Shown piece after piece: positions 42,783 through 52,225 of a DNA stretch of 64,000 nt (its first letter is position 1; every line of letters begins with the position of its first letter). The stretch covers positions 8,308,001-8,372,000 of the forward strand of contig NZ_CP108032.1 of assembly GCF_036169555.1 (NCBI RefSeq). The letters run 5' to 3'. Position numbers and translations under genes: made by a program. This DNA comes from Streptomyces sp. NBC_00306 (lineage in GTDB: Bacteria > Actinomycetota > Actinomycetes > Streptomycetales > Streptomycetaceae). The notes under the pieces were generated by a model. It did no database searches, was not told where the DNA came from, and was given only the letters and a program-made list of their open reading frames with translations.

Positions 42783-43331
42783 CGTCCCCTGAAAAGCCTC
42801 AGTAACCGCCCACCAGCACGAAGACGGCCCGGGGCGTGGTCTGAGCAACCCGCGGGTACCGGACGGCGGCCCGCCGACGGTGCACCGACGGTCTCCGCCG
42901 CCTCAGCACCGAACTGACCGCCCATTCCCAACCGCCGGCCTGCGCCAGGGCCATCAGCCACGCCATCGGCGGAACGCAGGCCTCTACCAGGTCAGCGACC
43001 GCTGGCACACCCCGCCTCACCCACCTGATCCCGAGGGCGCGACCCGCACCAGCTGGCAAGCCAGCCGGGCGCTGATTACTGAACCGCCGATGCCGACGGC
43101 AGAAGGGCACCCCTCGCGAGCAGCATCATTGTCGCAGCGGCGACTTCCAGCAGCCACCTGTTGGCACGGATCAAAGCGGCTGCGGACGGGCCGCGAAGGC
43201 GATTCTCAGTTGGTCACGACCCAGTACGCTAACCGGCTTGGCCGGGCAGTGTGCCTCAGCGCGGGCCGCTCGGTCCGTCGAACTGGACCGAGTTGAAGAA
43301 GTCCTGATAGATGAGGCCGGGTGAGGGAGCG
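42783..43331. other. Gap holding a terpene cyclase relic
   Basis: About 550 bases. Apart from the relic at 42897-43045 nothing was recognised; the last part may contain the terminator of the leftward operon. Confidence 0.4.
42897..43045 (+). pseudogene. C-terminal relic of a terpene synthase
   Basis: One frame reads 'RRLSTELTAHSQPPACARAI' and then 'SHAIGGT', aligning with 'HRLVTELTASPIPQLSHYAW' and 'AISHAIGGT' in the intact cyclase at 53.6-53.8 kb. A frame shift follows, then 'GLYQVSDRWHTPPHPPDP', aligning with 'VVYQTSERWRAHLTP'. Everything upstream is missing. It is a decayed copy of the end of the cyclase gene 10.8 kb away, or of a close paralogue. Confidence 0.7.
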
Positions 43332-45149
43332 CTAGGTGGTGTGTAGCTCATTCTTCCGGGGGGCGGGAATCTGTGTGTCGGTTTCTGTGCGGGCGGTCCC
43401 GTAGCGGCGCTGGCGTTGGGTGTAGGTGGTGATGGCCTGCCAGAGGTCGCGGCGGTCGATGTCGGGCCAGTGAGCGGGAGTGAAGTGGAGTTCGGCGTAG
43501 ATACTCTGCCAGGGCAGGAAGTTGGACGTGCGTTGTTCGCCGCCGGTACGCCACAGCAGGTCGACGTCGGGCAGGTCGGGAAGTGGCAGATGGCTGGCGA
43601 GTGTGTGCTGGTTGATGCTCACCGGGTTGACCCGGCCGGCGACGGCTGCCTGGGCGAGGCTTTGTGCGGCTATGGCGAGTTCGCTGCGTCCGCCGTAGTT
43701 GATGCACACGGTGAGGGTGAGTTTGGTGCGGTGCCGGGTGGTCCGTTCCCGTTCCTGGAGTCCCTCGACCAGATCCTTGGGCAGGCCGTCGGGCACGCCG
43801 GACCAGCAAAAGCGGAGGTCGAGGTCGAACAGCTTCTGATCGGCGACATTGTCGCGGACCACGTCCAGGATGGCTTTGACCTCGGCCGAAGAGCGGTTCC
43901 AGTTCTCGGTGGAGAAGGTGTAGACGGTGAGGTACGGCAGACCGATCTCTAGGGCACCGTGGACTACGTCGTGCAGTGCTTCGGCCCCCGCTCGGTGTCC
44001 CTCGGCACGGGGCAGCGCGTGATCGGCTGCCCAGCGGCCGTTGCCGTCCATGATGATGGCGACGTGCCGGGGCAACTGGGTGTCATTGAGTGCGGGTGGT
44101 CGGGCTCCGGAGGAGTGGGGCGGCGGAGGCAGTACGGGGATGAGTGGGGCGGAGTGTCGGGCGAGGAGGTCGGCTGGGGCACGGTGTTGGGGTGGTGCGG
44201 GCGCGCTGAGTGCGCCGCGGGTGAAGGGGCTGAGTTTCCAGATCAGGGCAGCCTTCGCCCGGGTAGGCAGCAGGATGCGCTGCCGGGTGGCGTAGGGCAG
44301 CGTGAGCGGCTGGGCCAGGATCGCGGCACCCGCCTCTTCGACCTGGCGCAACTGGACCATGGCCAGGCGCCTGAACGCCCCCATGAATACAGCCGAGGTG
44401 AACGTCCAGTCGATGGCCGGTTCGTCTGGGTGGAGCAAGGCACGGGCCCGTTCGGTCGTGGACCGCATCAACTGGGCGGTGGCGGGCGTCCATCGACGCT
44501 CCAGGAGGTTCTGGGCCGTCAGACCGCACGCGTTCAGTGCTTCGAGGGGAAGTTTGACGTAGTCGTTGTCAAGGTCTTCGGCGAGGTCCGTGAGGTCGTC
44601 AACCAGCTGCAGGCCGAGCATCATGTCGATCATTGCCTCTGTGTGGCCAGCGGAGATGGTCAGAGGCGCTCCGAGCCGGGAGGCGACCCAATCCAACGCG
44701 GCGAGACAGGGGCCAAGGATCGGCCGTTGGTATTGCGTCCACTCCTGCCATGTCCCGGGGGCGGCCCGGGCCGCGTCACGCGTCATCCGTTCGTTGAGCG
44801 GTCGGATGCTGTCGACAGGGAAGTCCAGTGCGTGCGTCAGGTGCACCATGGCCTTGCGCACGGGGTCGGTGCTGTCGCCGCGTTCCACGTCTTCTTCGAG
44901 TGCGGTGATCCAGGCAGAGGCGCGTCGGATGCGTTCCTCGGCCGACCCGGCTCCGTAATCGGTGAGGTCGTCGATCCGCATGAAGGTCGCCCCGAGTGCC
45001 GACATGCCGAGCGTGACCTCGGCGGGCAGCACTCTCATGCAGTCCGCCAGGTGCGGGTAGCGCTGCCGAGCCAGGCGCCGGCACACCCGGAACGCGTCGC
45101 GTAGGCGGGGGTCGTGGATGCCTGCCTTGGCGTAGACGGAGGTGATCAC
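43332..45149 (-). CDS. Fusion of squalene/phytoene-synthase-like and cis-prenyltransferase domains
   Basis: A 605-residue protein with two isoprenoid enzymes in one chain. Residues 1-300 are a trans-isoprenyl, head-to-head type domain with aspartate motifs 'DDLTD' at 60-64 and 'QLVDDLTDLAEDLDNDYVKL' (DDxxD at 184-188), as in squalene/phytoene synthases. A Pro-rich linker spans about 300-358. Residues 360-600 are an undecaprenyl-diphosphate-synthase-like domain with 'MDGNGRWA' (catalytic Asp near 366), 'TENWNRSSAEV' and 'WRTGGEQRTSNFLPWQ'. Both sites look intact. It is last in a leftward operon with a secreted protein and an MMPL exporter. The product cannot be inferred; a cis-prenyl chain made and coupled by one protein is a plausible idea. 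I know no common enzyme with this order. Confidence 0.88.
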   Translation of the reverse strand: MITSVYAKAGIHDPRLRDAFRVCRRLARQRYPHLADCMRVLPAEVTLGMSALGATFMRIDDLTDYGAGSAEERIRRASAWITALEEDVERGDSTDPVRKAMVHLTHALDFPVDSIRPLNERMTRDAARAAPGTWQEWTQYQRPILGPCLAALDWVASRLGAPLTISAGHTEAMIDMMLGLQLVDDLTDLAEDLDNDYVKLPLEALNACGLTAQNLLERRWTPATAQLMRSTTERARALLHPDEPAIDWTFTSAVFMGAFRRLAMVQLRQVEEAGAAILAQPLTLPYATRQRILLPTRAKAALIWKLSPFTRGALSAPAPPQHRAPADLLARHSAPLIPVLPPPPHSSGARPPALNDTQLPRHVAIIMDGNGRWAADHALPRAEGHRAGAEALHDVVHGALEIGLPYLTVYTFSTENWNRSSAEVKAILDVVRDNVADQKLFDLDLRFCWSGVPDGLPKDLVEGLQERERTTRHRTKLTLTVCINYGGRSELAIAAQSLAQAAVAGRVNPVSINQHTLASHLPLPDLPDVDLLWRTGGEQRTSNFLPWQSIYAELHFTPAHWPDIDRRDLWQAITTYTQRQRRYGTARTETDTQIPAPRKNELHTT

Positions 45150-45198
45150 GTGAGCTCCCGGGAGGGACGGGGCGCGGGACTGTGGTGGGCGGCCGCAG

Positions 45199-45792
45199 TC
45201 ACCGCTGGAACTTCAGCGTTCCCGCGGCGGACAGGGTGCGCAGCCCTGTGACGGCGCAGCGGCTGACATCGCTGGTCGGTGTGGCGCTTCCCGTGATGCG
45301 ACCTCGGTTCAGCGGACCTGAGGTCACGGTCCCGCCGAGCAGGGCGTTGCCGGGGTTGTAGCCGGTGGCGGAACCTGTGGGGCGGACGGTGGAGGTTCCG
45401 GCCCGGTGCCCCTTGGCGTCGTACCAGGTGATGCTCCCTGAACCGGAGACGCCCAAGGCCCCGCTGCAGCTGGCCTGCGCGGTGCCCTGAACCTTGAAGG
45501 TGCCGCTGCGCAACTGCTGGTTGGCGCCGGAGCATTTGGTCAGGTGGACGGTCGCCGTGATGCGGGTCTTGCGCTGCTGCAGGGTGAGCGCCGGGCTGAA
45601 GCTGATCGGGTGGCCCGTGCGGGTCGCGGCCTTGCAGGACAGGGCGAGGCGGGAGCTGTTCGCCGCGACGGTGGTCGTGTGCGGTGTGGCGGAAGCGGTG
45701 GCCGGTGCGGTCAGCGCGGCAGCGGCGAGCAGGACGGCGACCGTGGCCGTCCAGGTCCGTGATGTGCGCGGTGCCGACAGGATGCTGTTCAT
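45199..45792 (-). CDS. Secreted protein between exporter and prenyltransferase fusion
   Basis: A 197-residue exported protein. A signal peptide (basic start, then 'TATVAVLLAAAALTAPATASA') is followed by a beta-rich, Ser/Thr/Gly-rich mature part with four cysteines ('LSCKAATRTG', 'LTKCSGANQQ', 'ASCSGALG', 'SRCAVTGL') likely to form disulphides. No family was recognised. Its start overlaps the stop of the MMPL gene by four bases, so it is coupled to the exporter. It may bind or chaperone the exported lipid (inference). Confidence 0.75.
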   Translation of the reverse strand: MNSILSAPRTSRTWTATVAVLLAAAALTAPATASATPHTTTVAANSSRLALSCKAATRTGHPISFSPALTLQQRKTRITATVHLTKCSGANQQLRSGTFKVQGTAQASCSGALGVSGSGSITWYDAKGHRAGTSTVRPTGSATGYNPGNALLGGTVTSGPLNRGRITGSATPTSDVSRCAVTGLRTLSAAGTLKFQR

Positions 45793-47987
45793 GAACGTGT
45801 CTCCTCACGGTAGGACAGGACAGTCGGGGCAGGGTCCTTCTCCGTCCCGCCGGGCCGCGGGCCTCGCGGGGCGCAGAAGGAGGCCAGGGTGGGCATGGGT
45901 GGCAGCAGGCGAGCCAGCGGCGGGGGCAGCCACCAGTTGCGGTGGCCGAGCAGACGCATGAGAGCAGGTACGACGAGAAGGCGGATGACGGTGGCGTCGA
46001 GCAGGACGGCGACAGCCACGAGGAACCCGACCTGCCGGAGCTCTTGGCGGCCGGTGACGAGGAGACCGGCGAAGACGACGGACATGGTGGCGGCGGCGAG
46101 GGTGATGGGTTGAGCCGTGCTGGACAGGCCGCGCACCACGGCCTCCTGGCAGGCGGCGCCGGCACGGTAGTGCTCGGTGATCCGGTGCACCAAGAAGACT
46201 CCATAGTCCAGCGACAGGCCGAAGACGAGTGTCAGGGCCATCAGAGGGACGAGAACGTTGACCGTGTCCCCGGTGAACCAGCTCAGCAGCCCGCAGGATG
46301 CCCCGGTCGCCAGCAGGTTCATCGCGATCGCCTTCACCGGCAGCGCAAGACTGCGGAAGACGACGAGCATGAGGAGGAAGGCGCCCGCCAGGACGAGGAT
46401 CGCCACCTTGGCGAGGGCGGAGCGCATCTCACGCTGCAGGTCGGCCAGGGCAGCCGATCCCCCCGCGGCGAGAATCTTCTGCCCTTGGGGAAGGGTAGTC
46501 AGCCCGAGCCGGCGTTCGTCGTCCAGCAGCTTTCCGGCTGCAGGGCTGTCCACCGGGATCCGGTCCGCGACGGCGACGACAGTGAGGTCACGGCCGTTGT
46601 CCAGCGCCACGGCGGTGGTGATGCGTGGATCTTCGGTCAAGGCTGCGATGAGGTCCGTCGTGTCGACTGGGCCCTGGCCGGCGGCATGAGGGAGGGCCAG
46701 CAGAGTGACGTTCGCCAGGCCGTCGCGCTCCGTCTGTGCCAGGCCCACGCCCGCTTCGCTGCCGGTGAGCGAGGCACGGTCCACATCCACGCCCAGGCGC
46801 ATGCCGGCCATGGGCAGCGCGGCGAGCACGAGTAGAGCTGCGGCACTAGCCAGGTACGGCCACGGGTGGCGCATCAGGTGGCGTGCCCACCGCTCCCAGA
46901 TGGCCCGTACGTTGCCCGGCCGCCGGACGTACCCGGCCGAGAGCAGCCGATCAAGCCGGGGCAGGAGCAACGGCAGCAGCGTGGTCGCCACTCCCGCGGC
47001 GACCACGGTGGCCAAGCCTGCTGCCACGGCGACCATACGCAGCAGGTCCACCGGGACGGTCAGCAGGGCAGCACTGGTAACGACCACCGCTCCGGCACAC
47101 CACAGCACCGCCCGCCCGGCTGTCGCCGCCGCCCGTTCGGTGGCCGCCTGCGGGCCGAGGCCCTCTGCTCTCGCTTGGCGGTAACGGACCACCATCAGCA
47201 GCGCGTAGTCCAGGCCGAGCCCGAAGCCCACGGTCACGGCCACTACCAGCGCCAGCATGTCCACGGGCACCATCAGCCCGAGCCCGGCCACCATTGCCGC
47301 ACTGACCAGAACGCCGAGGCCGGCAGTGAACAGCACCAGCAGGGCAGCCCCTACCGAGCCGAGACCGAAGGCCAGCACCCCCAGGGCGACGGGCACCGTG
47401 ACGGCCTCAACCGTCTGCAAGTCCCCGACGTCCGAGGCGACGAACTCTTCTGCCAGTGGCGTCTGACCGGTCACCGCCACGGTGACACGGCCCTTGGAAG
47501 CCGTGGCCACGGCGTGGTGCACGGCCTCGCGCAGAACCGGAAGACGGCCGAGCCGTGCGGCCGCGTCGCCCTTCAAGGCCACCAGAAGGTAGGCGTGGTG
47601 CGGATCCTGGCCGCGCACCTGAGGCAGCGCGAGCACCTGGCCTGCCCCCCGCACACGGGCAGCGGCCTGCGCCGCCGCCACCATGGCCTGGTCATAGGCC
47701 GCATCACCGCCGCGCAACCCGCGTGAGGAGAACGCAAGAACAACCTGCTCGTCCCCCAGCTGCGGGATCCGGTCCGCGATGAGACGCGCAGCCCGCTGGG
47801 AGGCACCGTCCTTCGGGACCGGCAACCCTGTGCTGCGCAGGTCACCGCAGCCGACGGCGACGACGAACACCGCGGCTATCGCCACCACGCCCCACACGAC
47901 CATGCTCACAACGCCGAAACTGCCGGACCGCGATGAGCGGTTCGACCACTTCGCAGCGGCAGCAGCATGATCCTCTTGTCCGGCCAC
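45789..47987 (-). CDS. MMPL family transporter
   Basis: A 732-residue RND-type exporter in two repeated halves, each with one membrane helix, a large extracytoplasmic loop and five further helices. Signatures include 'GFGLGLDYALLMVVRYRQAR' and 'LVFGLSLDYGVFLVHRITEH' (the G-x-x-x-D-Y core in each half, where Asp-Tyr relay protons). MMPL proteins export lipids and terpenoid-like molecules, driven by the proton gradient. It is first in the operon with the secreted protein and the prenyltransferase fusion, so it probably exports the pathway product or an intermediate. Confidence 0.9.
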   Translation of the reverse strand: MAGQEDHAAAAAKWSNRSSRSGSFGVVSMVVWGVVAIAAVFVVAVGCGDLRSTGLPVPKDGASQRAARLIADRIPQLGDEQVVLAFSSRGLRGGDAAYDQAMVAAAQAAARVRGAGQVLALPQVRGQDPHHAYLLVALKGDAAARLGRLPVLREAVHHAVATASKGRVTVAVTGQTPLAEEFVASDVGDLQTVEAVTVPVALGVLAFGLGSVGAALLVLFTAGLGVLVSAAMVAGLGLMVPVDMLALVVAVTVGFGLGLDYALLMVVRYRQARAEGLGPQAATERAAATAGRAVLWCAGAVVVTSAALLTVPVDLLRMVAVAAGLATVVAAGVATTLLPLLLPRLDRLLSAGYVRRPGNVRAIWERWARHLMRHPWPYLASAAALLVLAALPMAGMRLGVDVDRASLTGSEAGVGLAQTERDGLANVTLLALPHAAGQGPVDTTDLIAALTEDPRITTAVALDNGRDLTVVAVADRIPVDSPAAGKLLDDERRLGLTTLPQGQKILAAGGSAALADLQREMRSALAKVAILVLAGAFLLMLVVFRSLALPVKAIAMNLLATGASCGLLSWFTGDTVNVLVPLMALTLVFGLSLDYGVFLVHRITEHYRAGAACQEAVVRGLSSTAQPITLAAATMSVVFAGLLVTGRQELRQVGFLVAVAVLLDATVIRLLVVPALMRLLGHRNWWLPPPLARLLPPMPTLASFCAPRGPRPGGTEKDPAPTVLSYREETRS

Positions 47988-48868
47988 CTCCCTTCAACGA
48001 TCACTCGACAGCGGCGGTTACGCAGGCAGAACAAACGAGTGCGACCCGCGATCCGTTGGACCGCTTGCGTAGGACACCGCTCAAGCAGTCCCTGCCGGCC
48101 ATCCCCGTGCGGATCGGCGGGCGCGCCCTATGTGCGACGGTGAGTGCGAGGGCCCGCCACAGTGACTTGGTACCGGGTGCGGTGCGGCCATAGCGCGTGC
48201 CCAGGCCCTCGACCTGCCGTGCCGTGCCGTGCCGAAGGACAGAACCGGTGCCTTTTCAGGGAAGGCCCTCGAGGCGCTCGCGCGCATTACGGGAGGAAGA
48301 GATTTCGCCGGATCACCGCGCTGGCCGAGCGGCGCAGAGCCCTCCAACACCGCTTGGCCGGCACCCCGGCGGCCGGCGCGCGGCAGCAACCTGACTACGA
48401 ATTGCGATGCTGCCTTCCTTGCGGCGCAACCGTGCGGGACGCGGCTCGTGGGCCAGTTGGGTGGGACACCGTCGAGGCGGTCTGGCAGGCGGTGCCGAAC
48501 GCTGGCGGCCATGACCAGCACGGTCAGCAGCAGGCAGGTGGCGTCGATGACGATGCTGCGCTTCCGAGCTAAAGATCCGAGCACGGATCAGGCCACCATA
48601 TCGATCAGTCATTCGGCCATTCATCCAGGCAAGCGACTTCACGCGAATGGTGCATGCGTCGCCGCACACATGGACATGCACGTGACGAACCGGAGCCCCG
48701 GCTCCGGCCGCAAAGGGGCAAGGGACCGTACCGGCAATCGCTCATCACCTTCAGCAACGGCGCCTGGAGAAAACCTCTGGGGTTGCGCCAGACGGCGACA
48801 ACTGGACCCTGCAGCGCAATAGCTGCGGTCACGGGGCCAGACCTTGATCGAGGAGTGAGTCAGAAGAC
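47988..48868. other. Gap between divergent units of the terpene locus
   Basis: About 880 bases. It holds the promoters of the leftward operon and of the EF-hand gene. Open frames at 48081-48584 (minus) and 48229-48822 (plus) overlap each other and are low-complexity; neither is supportable. The minus frame starts with a membrane-like stretch (MLGSLARKRSIVIDATCLLL) that might be a relic. Confidence 0.45.
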
Positions 48869-49414
48869 ATGATCGACGACCTTCAGCAGCGCAACATCAA
48901 CGCGGCGTTCAACACACTCGACGTAACGGGCGACGACCACATCGACCAGGAAGATTTCCGGATGCGGGCCGACCGGTTGCGGATGCTGCGCCCGGACATG
49001 GACGACAAGCTCGCCAGCGAACTTCGTAAGACCTTCGACGCCTGGTGGGAGGTCATCCGTCGCGCCGCCGACGACAACGGGGACGGTCGCGTGACCCGCG
49101 AGGAGTTCACCGCGGCGATCGACGCCGGGCTGGAGGAGGATCCCGTCTACATCGACCAGATGGTGCGAGTTGCCCAGGTGGTCGCCGAGGCGGCTGACCG
49201 GGACGGAGACGGAATGCTCGACCGAAGCGAGCTCGACCTGATCTACAAGGCCTTCGACGTCGACGTGGACTTCAGTGAGGAGACCTTCCGCCGCCTCGAC
49301 CGTGACGGCCACGGGCTGTTCAGCACCGCCGAATGGGCTCAGACGGTACGGGACATGTTCAGCTCCACCGATCGCGCCACGGCCGCAGCGGTCGCATTCG
49401 GCCCCGTGCCCTAA
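48869..49414 (+). CDS. Calcium-binding protein with four EF-hands
   Basis: A 181-residue calmodulin/calerythrin-like protein. EF-hand loops are at about 18-29 ('DVTGDDHIDQED'), 68-79 ('DDNGDGRVTREE'), 110-121 ('DRDGDGMLDRSE') and 144-155 ('DRDGHGLFSTAE'). The first and last deviate a little from consensus; the middle two look able to bind calcium. No signal peptide, so it is cytoplasmic. It heads the rightward half of the terpene locus, 228 bases before the oxygenase gene. ATG 48869 has a gaggag site. Confidence 0.9.
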   Translation: MIDDLQQRNINAAFNTLDVTGDDHIDQEDFRMRADRLRMLRPDMDDKLASELRKTFDAWWEVIRRAADDNGDGRVTREEFTAAIDAGLEEDPVYIDQMVRVAQVVAEAADRDGDGMLDRSELDLIYKAFDVDVDFSEETFRRLDRDGHGLFSTAEWAQTVRDMFSSTDRATAAAVAFGPVP

Positions 49415-49642
49415 GACAGCACCGGCAAGGTCAGCCCCGTCAGCCTCGATCAGCCGTTCCCGTAACTGTCAGGCCTGCGGGCCGGCTGACCGAGGCCCCC
49501 GGCTATGCACCCATGTGGAGCCCTGCCTCCCGCGCGGTGCCCTGCTGCCGCTTCACGCCCTATCGCCGCGCCGTGCACCGGCGTTGCTTGCAGTGTCCGC
49601 TCGTGTCGGCGGAAGCGAATTTCTCTTGGAGCCAGCTTGTCT

Positions 49643-50557
49643 GTGACTGGAACACAACGGCGCTTTGACCGGCTTCGCCATATTCAGCGTTTGGATCCGG
49701 AGCGGGACTACGAGGAGATCTGGCGGTTGGTCACCGCGCACGAATTTCCTTGGGATTACTGGCAGTCGGTGTCCCTGGCCTTCTTCCGCACCTTTGCGGT
49801 CCCGTCCATCAGCGCCCTGCTGGAGGAGACCGGCGAGATCGTCTGCCACACCCAAAAACGTGCGGACGACACCCTGCTGATCATGTATGAGATGGGCCGC
49901 CTGGGTCTGGAGAGCCCCGAAGGGCGGGCCTATCTGCGGCGCATGAACCAGATGCACCGACGCTACGTGATCAGCAACGACGACCACCTCTACATCATCG
50001 CCCTGTTCATCGTCACGCCGGTGCAGTGGATCAACCGGTTCGGCTGGCGCCGCCTGACCGTGCACGAGGAGCGGGCACTGACCAACTACGGCAGGCGCCT
50101 GGCGCAGCTCATGGGCATCAAGGACGTCCCGGCCACCTTCGCCGACTTCGACCAGGTCGCCCAGTCCTACGAGCGCTTGCATTTCGCCGTCACCGACAGC
50201 AGCCGGCGCCTGGCCGAAGCTGCTATGGCTTTCACCGCGGACATGCTCCCCAAGTCGTTGCGCGGCCCGCTCAAGCCAGTGATGCGCCGCCTCTCCCTGG
50301 CAAGCCTGGACGACGCCCTCCTGCACGCAGTCGGCCTGCCCCTCCCGCCTGAACGCGACCGGCGCCTGGTCACCTGGCTGCTACGTACGCGCGGCCGCAT
50401 CCTGCGGATGCTGCCGCCGCGCCCGGACAACCGTCCCCACCGCCTGGCCCTGGCAACCTACCCCGACGGCCACCAGGTCTGCGACATCGGACCCGCCTGG
50501 CTCACAGACGGCACAGCTGACGAGCAAAACAAGGTCGTGAAAGGACACCGCCCGTGA
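49643..50557 (+). CDS. MpaB/DUF2236 family oxygenase
   Basis: A 304-residue protein from GTG 49643 (MTGTQRRFDRLRHIQRLDPE); the longer frame adds Cys/Arg-rich residues unlike the family. It contains 'DDTLLIMYEMGRLGLESPEG', 'MNQMHRRYVISNDDHLYII' (with the conserved H and DD, presumed heme or catalytic residues) and 'FGWRRLTVHEERALTNYGRR'. DUF2236/MpaB proteins include latex-clearing-type and mycophenolic-acid oxygenases that cleave or oxidise isoprenoid chains, which fits this locus well. Expected in the cytoplasm or at the membrane face. Confidence 0.82.
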   Translation: MTGTQRRFDRLRHIQRLDPERDYEEIWRLVTAHEFPWDYWQSVSLAFFRTFAVPSISALLEETGEIVCHTQKRADDTLLIMYEMGRLGLESPEGRAYLRRMNQMHRRYVISNDDHLYIIALFIVTPVQWINRFGWRRLTVHEERALTNYGRRLAQLMGIKDVPATFADFDQVAQSYERLHFAVTDSSRRLAEAAMAFTADMLPKSLRGPLKPVMRRLSLASLDDALLHAVGLPLPPERDRRLVTWLLRTRGRILRMLPPRPDNRPHRLALATYPDGHQVCDIGPAWLTDGTADEQNKVVKGHRP

Positions 50558-51361
50558 TCGGCCTGGGCAGCGTGGCCATCCCGCTCCCAGTCCAGGCGCA
50601 CGTCGGCCGTGCGAGTCGATCGCGAAATGCTGCGTAAGGCAGTGGGCGCGCAGGCAGCGGCAGTCCGTCAACCCTGCCGCGGCGCAGCGAAGCGGACCCT
50701 GGTCTGATGCCGGAGCATGAGCGACCAACCCGCGCGCACCGCCGCGGCGGCTGCCAACGGTGCACCGACGGGATCCAGGAAATTGGGAGGCGCTGATGGT
50801 GATGAGTCCTGTTGGTCCGGGGCGGACGGCCGAGGAGATCCTCCTCGCCGCCCGCGCGGTACTCGACCCTTCCCTGCGAGCTGCGGTGGCCATGCTTCCG
50901 GAGCCGCTGCGTGGTTTCGCACAGTTCCACTACGGGTGGGCCGGCTCCGACGGCGCGGCTGCGGAGGGCTGGTTGTCGCGACTGCGGATGCCGACGCTGG
51001 TGCTGCTGTCTGCAGACATCAACGGCGACGGCTGGGATGGGGCGGTGGAAGCGGCCGCGGCGTGGAGCCTGATGGGCAACCACACCCTGATCCATGACGA
51101 CATCATGGACCGCGACAGCCACCGCCGTGGCCGTCCGACCCTGTGGACGGCGTTCGGCACCGCGGCGGCCCTGCAGACCGGCAACGCGCTGCTGGCCCTC
51201 GCCATCGAGTTGCTGTCCGAGCAAGGCGGTCCAAGGATTCCGGCGGCCATCGGCCGGATGGGACGAACTGTCCAGGTAATGGCCGCCGGGCAGGTCGCAG
51301 ACATGGACCTCGAAGCGTGCACCGAGGTGGCGCTGGAGGAATCCATGGCGGTCGTCGAGGC

Positions 51362-51366
51362 TAAGA
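51362..51366 (+). repeat. 5-bp target duplication, left
   Basis: CTAAG, repeated at 52221-52225, on either side of the element. Confidence 0.75.
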
Positions 51367-52220
51367 CGCCATCTCATTTGGCGAGTCTGCGGTAGCAGAT
51401 GAGGGTGCAGGCGATGCTGGTGAAGGCGAGGAAGTGGTCGGCTTTGCGTTCGTAGCGTCGGTGGAGGCGGCGGCAGCCGGCGAGCCAGGCCATGGTGCGT
51501 TCCACGGTCCAGCGATGGCGGCCCAGCCGTTGTGAGGACTCGACTCCCTTGCGGGCGATGCGGTGGGTGATGCCGCGCGTGCGTAACCATTTCCGCAGGT
51601 GGGCGTAGTCGTAGCCCTTGTCGGCGTGGAGTTTGGCGGGCTTGCGCCGTCGCCGGCCGCGGCGCGAGCGGATGGGCGGGATGCCCTTCACGAGCGGGAT
51701 CAGGGCCTGGCTGTCGTGCAGATTGGCCCCGGAAATGCCGACGGATATGGGCAGACCCGATCGTTCCGTGATCAGGTGGATCTTCGAGCCGTACTTGCCC
51801 CGGTCGACAGGATTCGGACCTGTCAGGTCCCCCTTTTCAGGGCCCGCATGTTCACCGAGTCGATCGCGCACCTCGACCAGTCCAGCTCGCCGCGGGCACC
51901 GAGTTCGTCGAGGACCAGGCGGTGGAGTTTGGCCCACACCCTGGCCTTGGACCACTCCGCAAACCGCCGGTGGGCGGTCGCTCCGGACGGGCCGAACGAC
52001 GCCGAAGGCAGCTGCTGCCAGGTGCAACCCGATGTCGCCACGAAGACGATCGCCGCCAGCACTTCCCGGTCGCCGTGCCGACGCCGACCACCGCCCTGCG
52101 GCCGCGACGGCGCCTCCGGTACCACCCGCTGGAACAACTCCCACAACTCGTCCGGCACCAACCGCTCAACGATCCCCACCATGACTCACAGACTACCGAG
52201 TCACCCAAATGAGATGGCTT
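51367..52220 (-). mobile_element. IS5-family element inserted in the prenyl synthase gene
   Basis: 854 bases with inverted ends: left acgccatctcatttgg and right its complement (ccaaatgagatggctt) with one or two mismatches. CTAAG direct repeats flank it. It carries one transposase in two overlapping frames. It is a different IS5 relative from the one at 10 kb. Confidence 0.9.
51374..52182 (-). CDS. IS5 family transposase made by -1 frameshift
   Basis: The first frame (52182 to about 51830) has 'VPDELWELFQRVVPEAPSRP', 'GCTWQQLPSASFGPSGATAH' and 'DWSRCAIDSVNMRALK'. The second continues 'KGDLTGPNPVDRGKYGSKIH', 'LHADKGYDYAHLRKWLR' and 'RWTVERTMAWLAGCRRLHRR', with the DDE residues. The switch is a -1 slip at the minus-strand run gaaaaggggga (about 51828-51838), as expected for this group. 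The element is probably still mobile. Confidence 0.82.
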
Positions 52221-52225
52221 CTAAG
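52221..52225 (+). repeat. 5-bp target duplication, right
   Basis: CTAAG, identical to 51362-51366. Confidence 0.75.

Noticed and set aside
48081-48822. Overlapping open frames in the terpene locus gap
   Set aside because: Both are low-complexity and contradict each other; neither shows a domain. A membrane-like start on the minus strand was too short to call.
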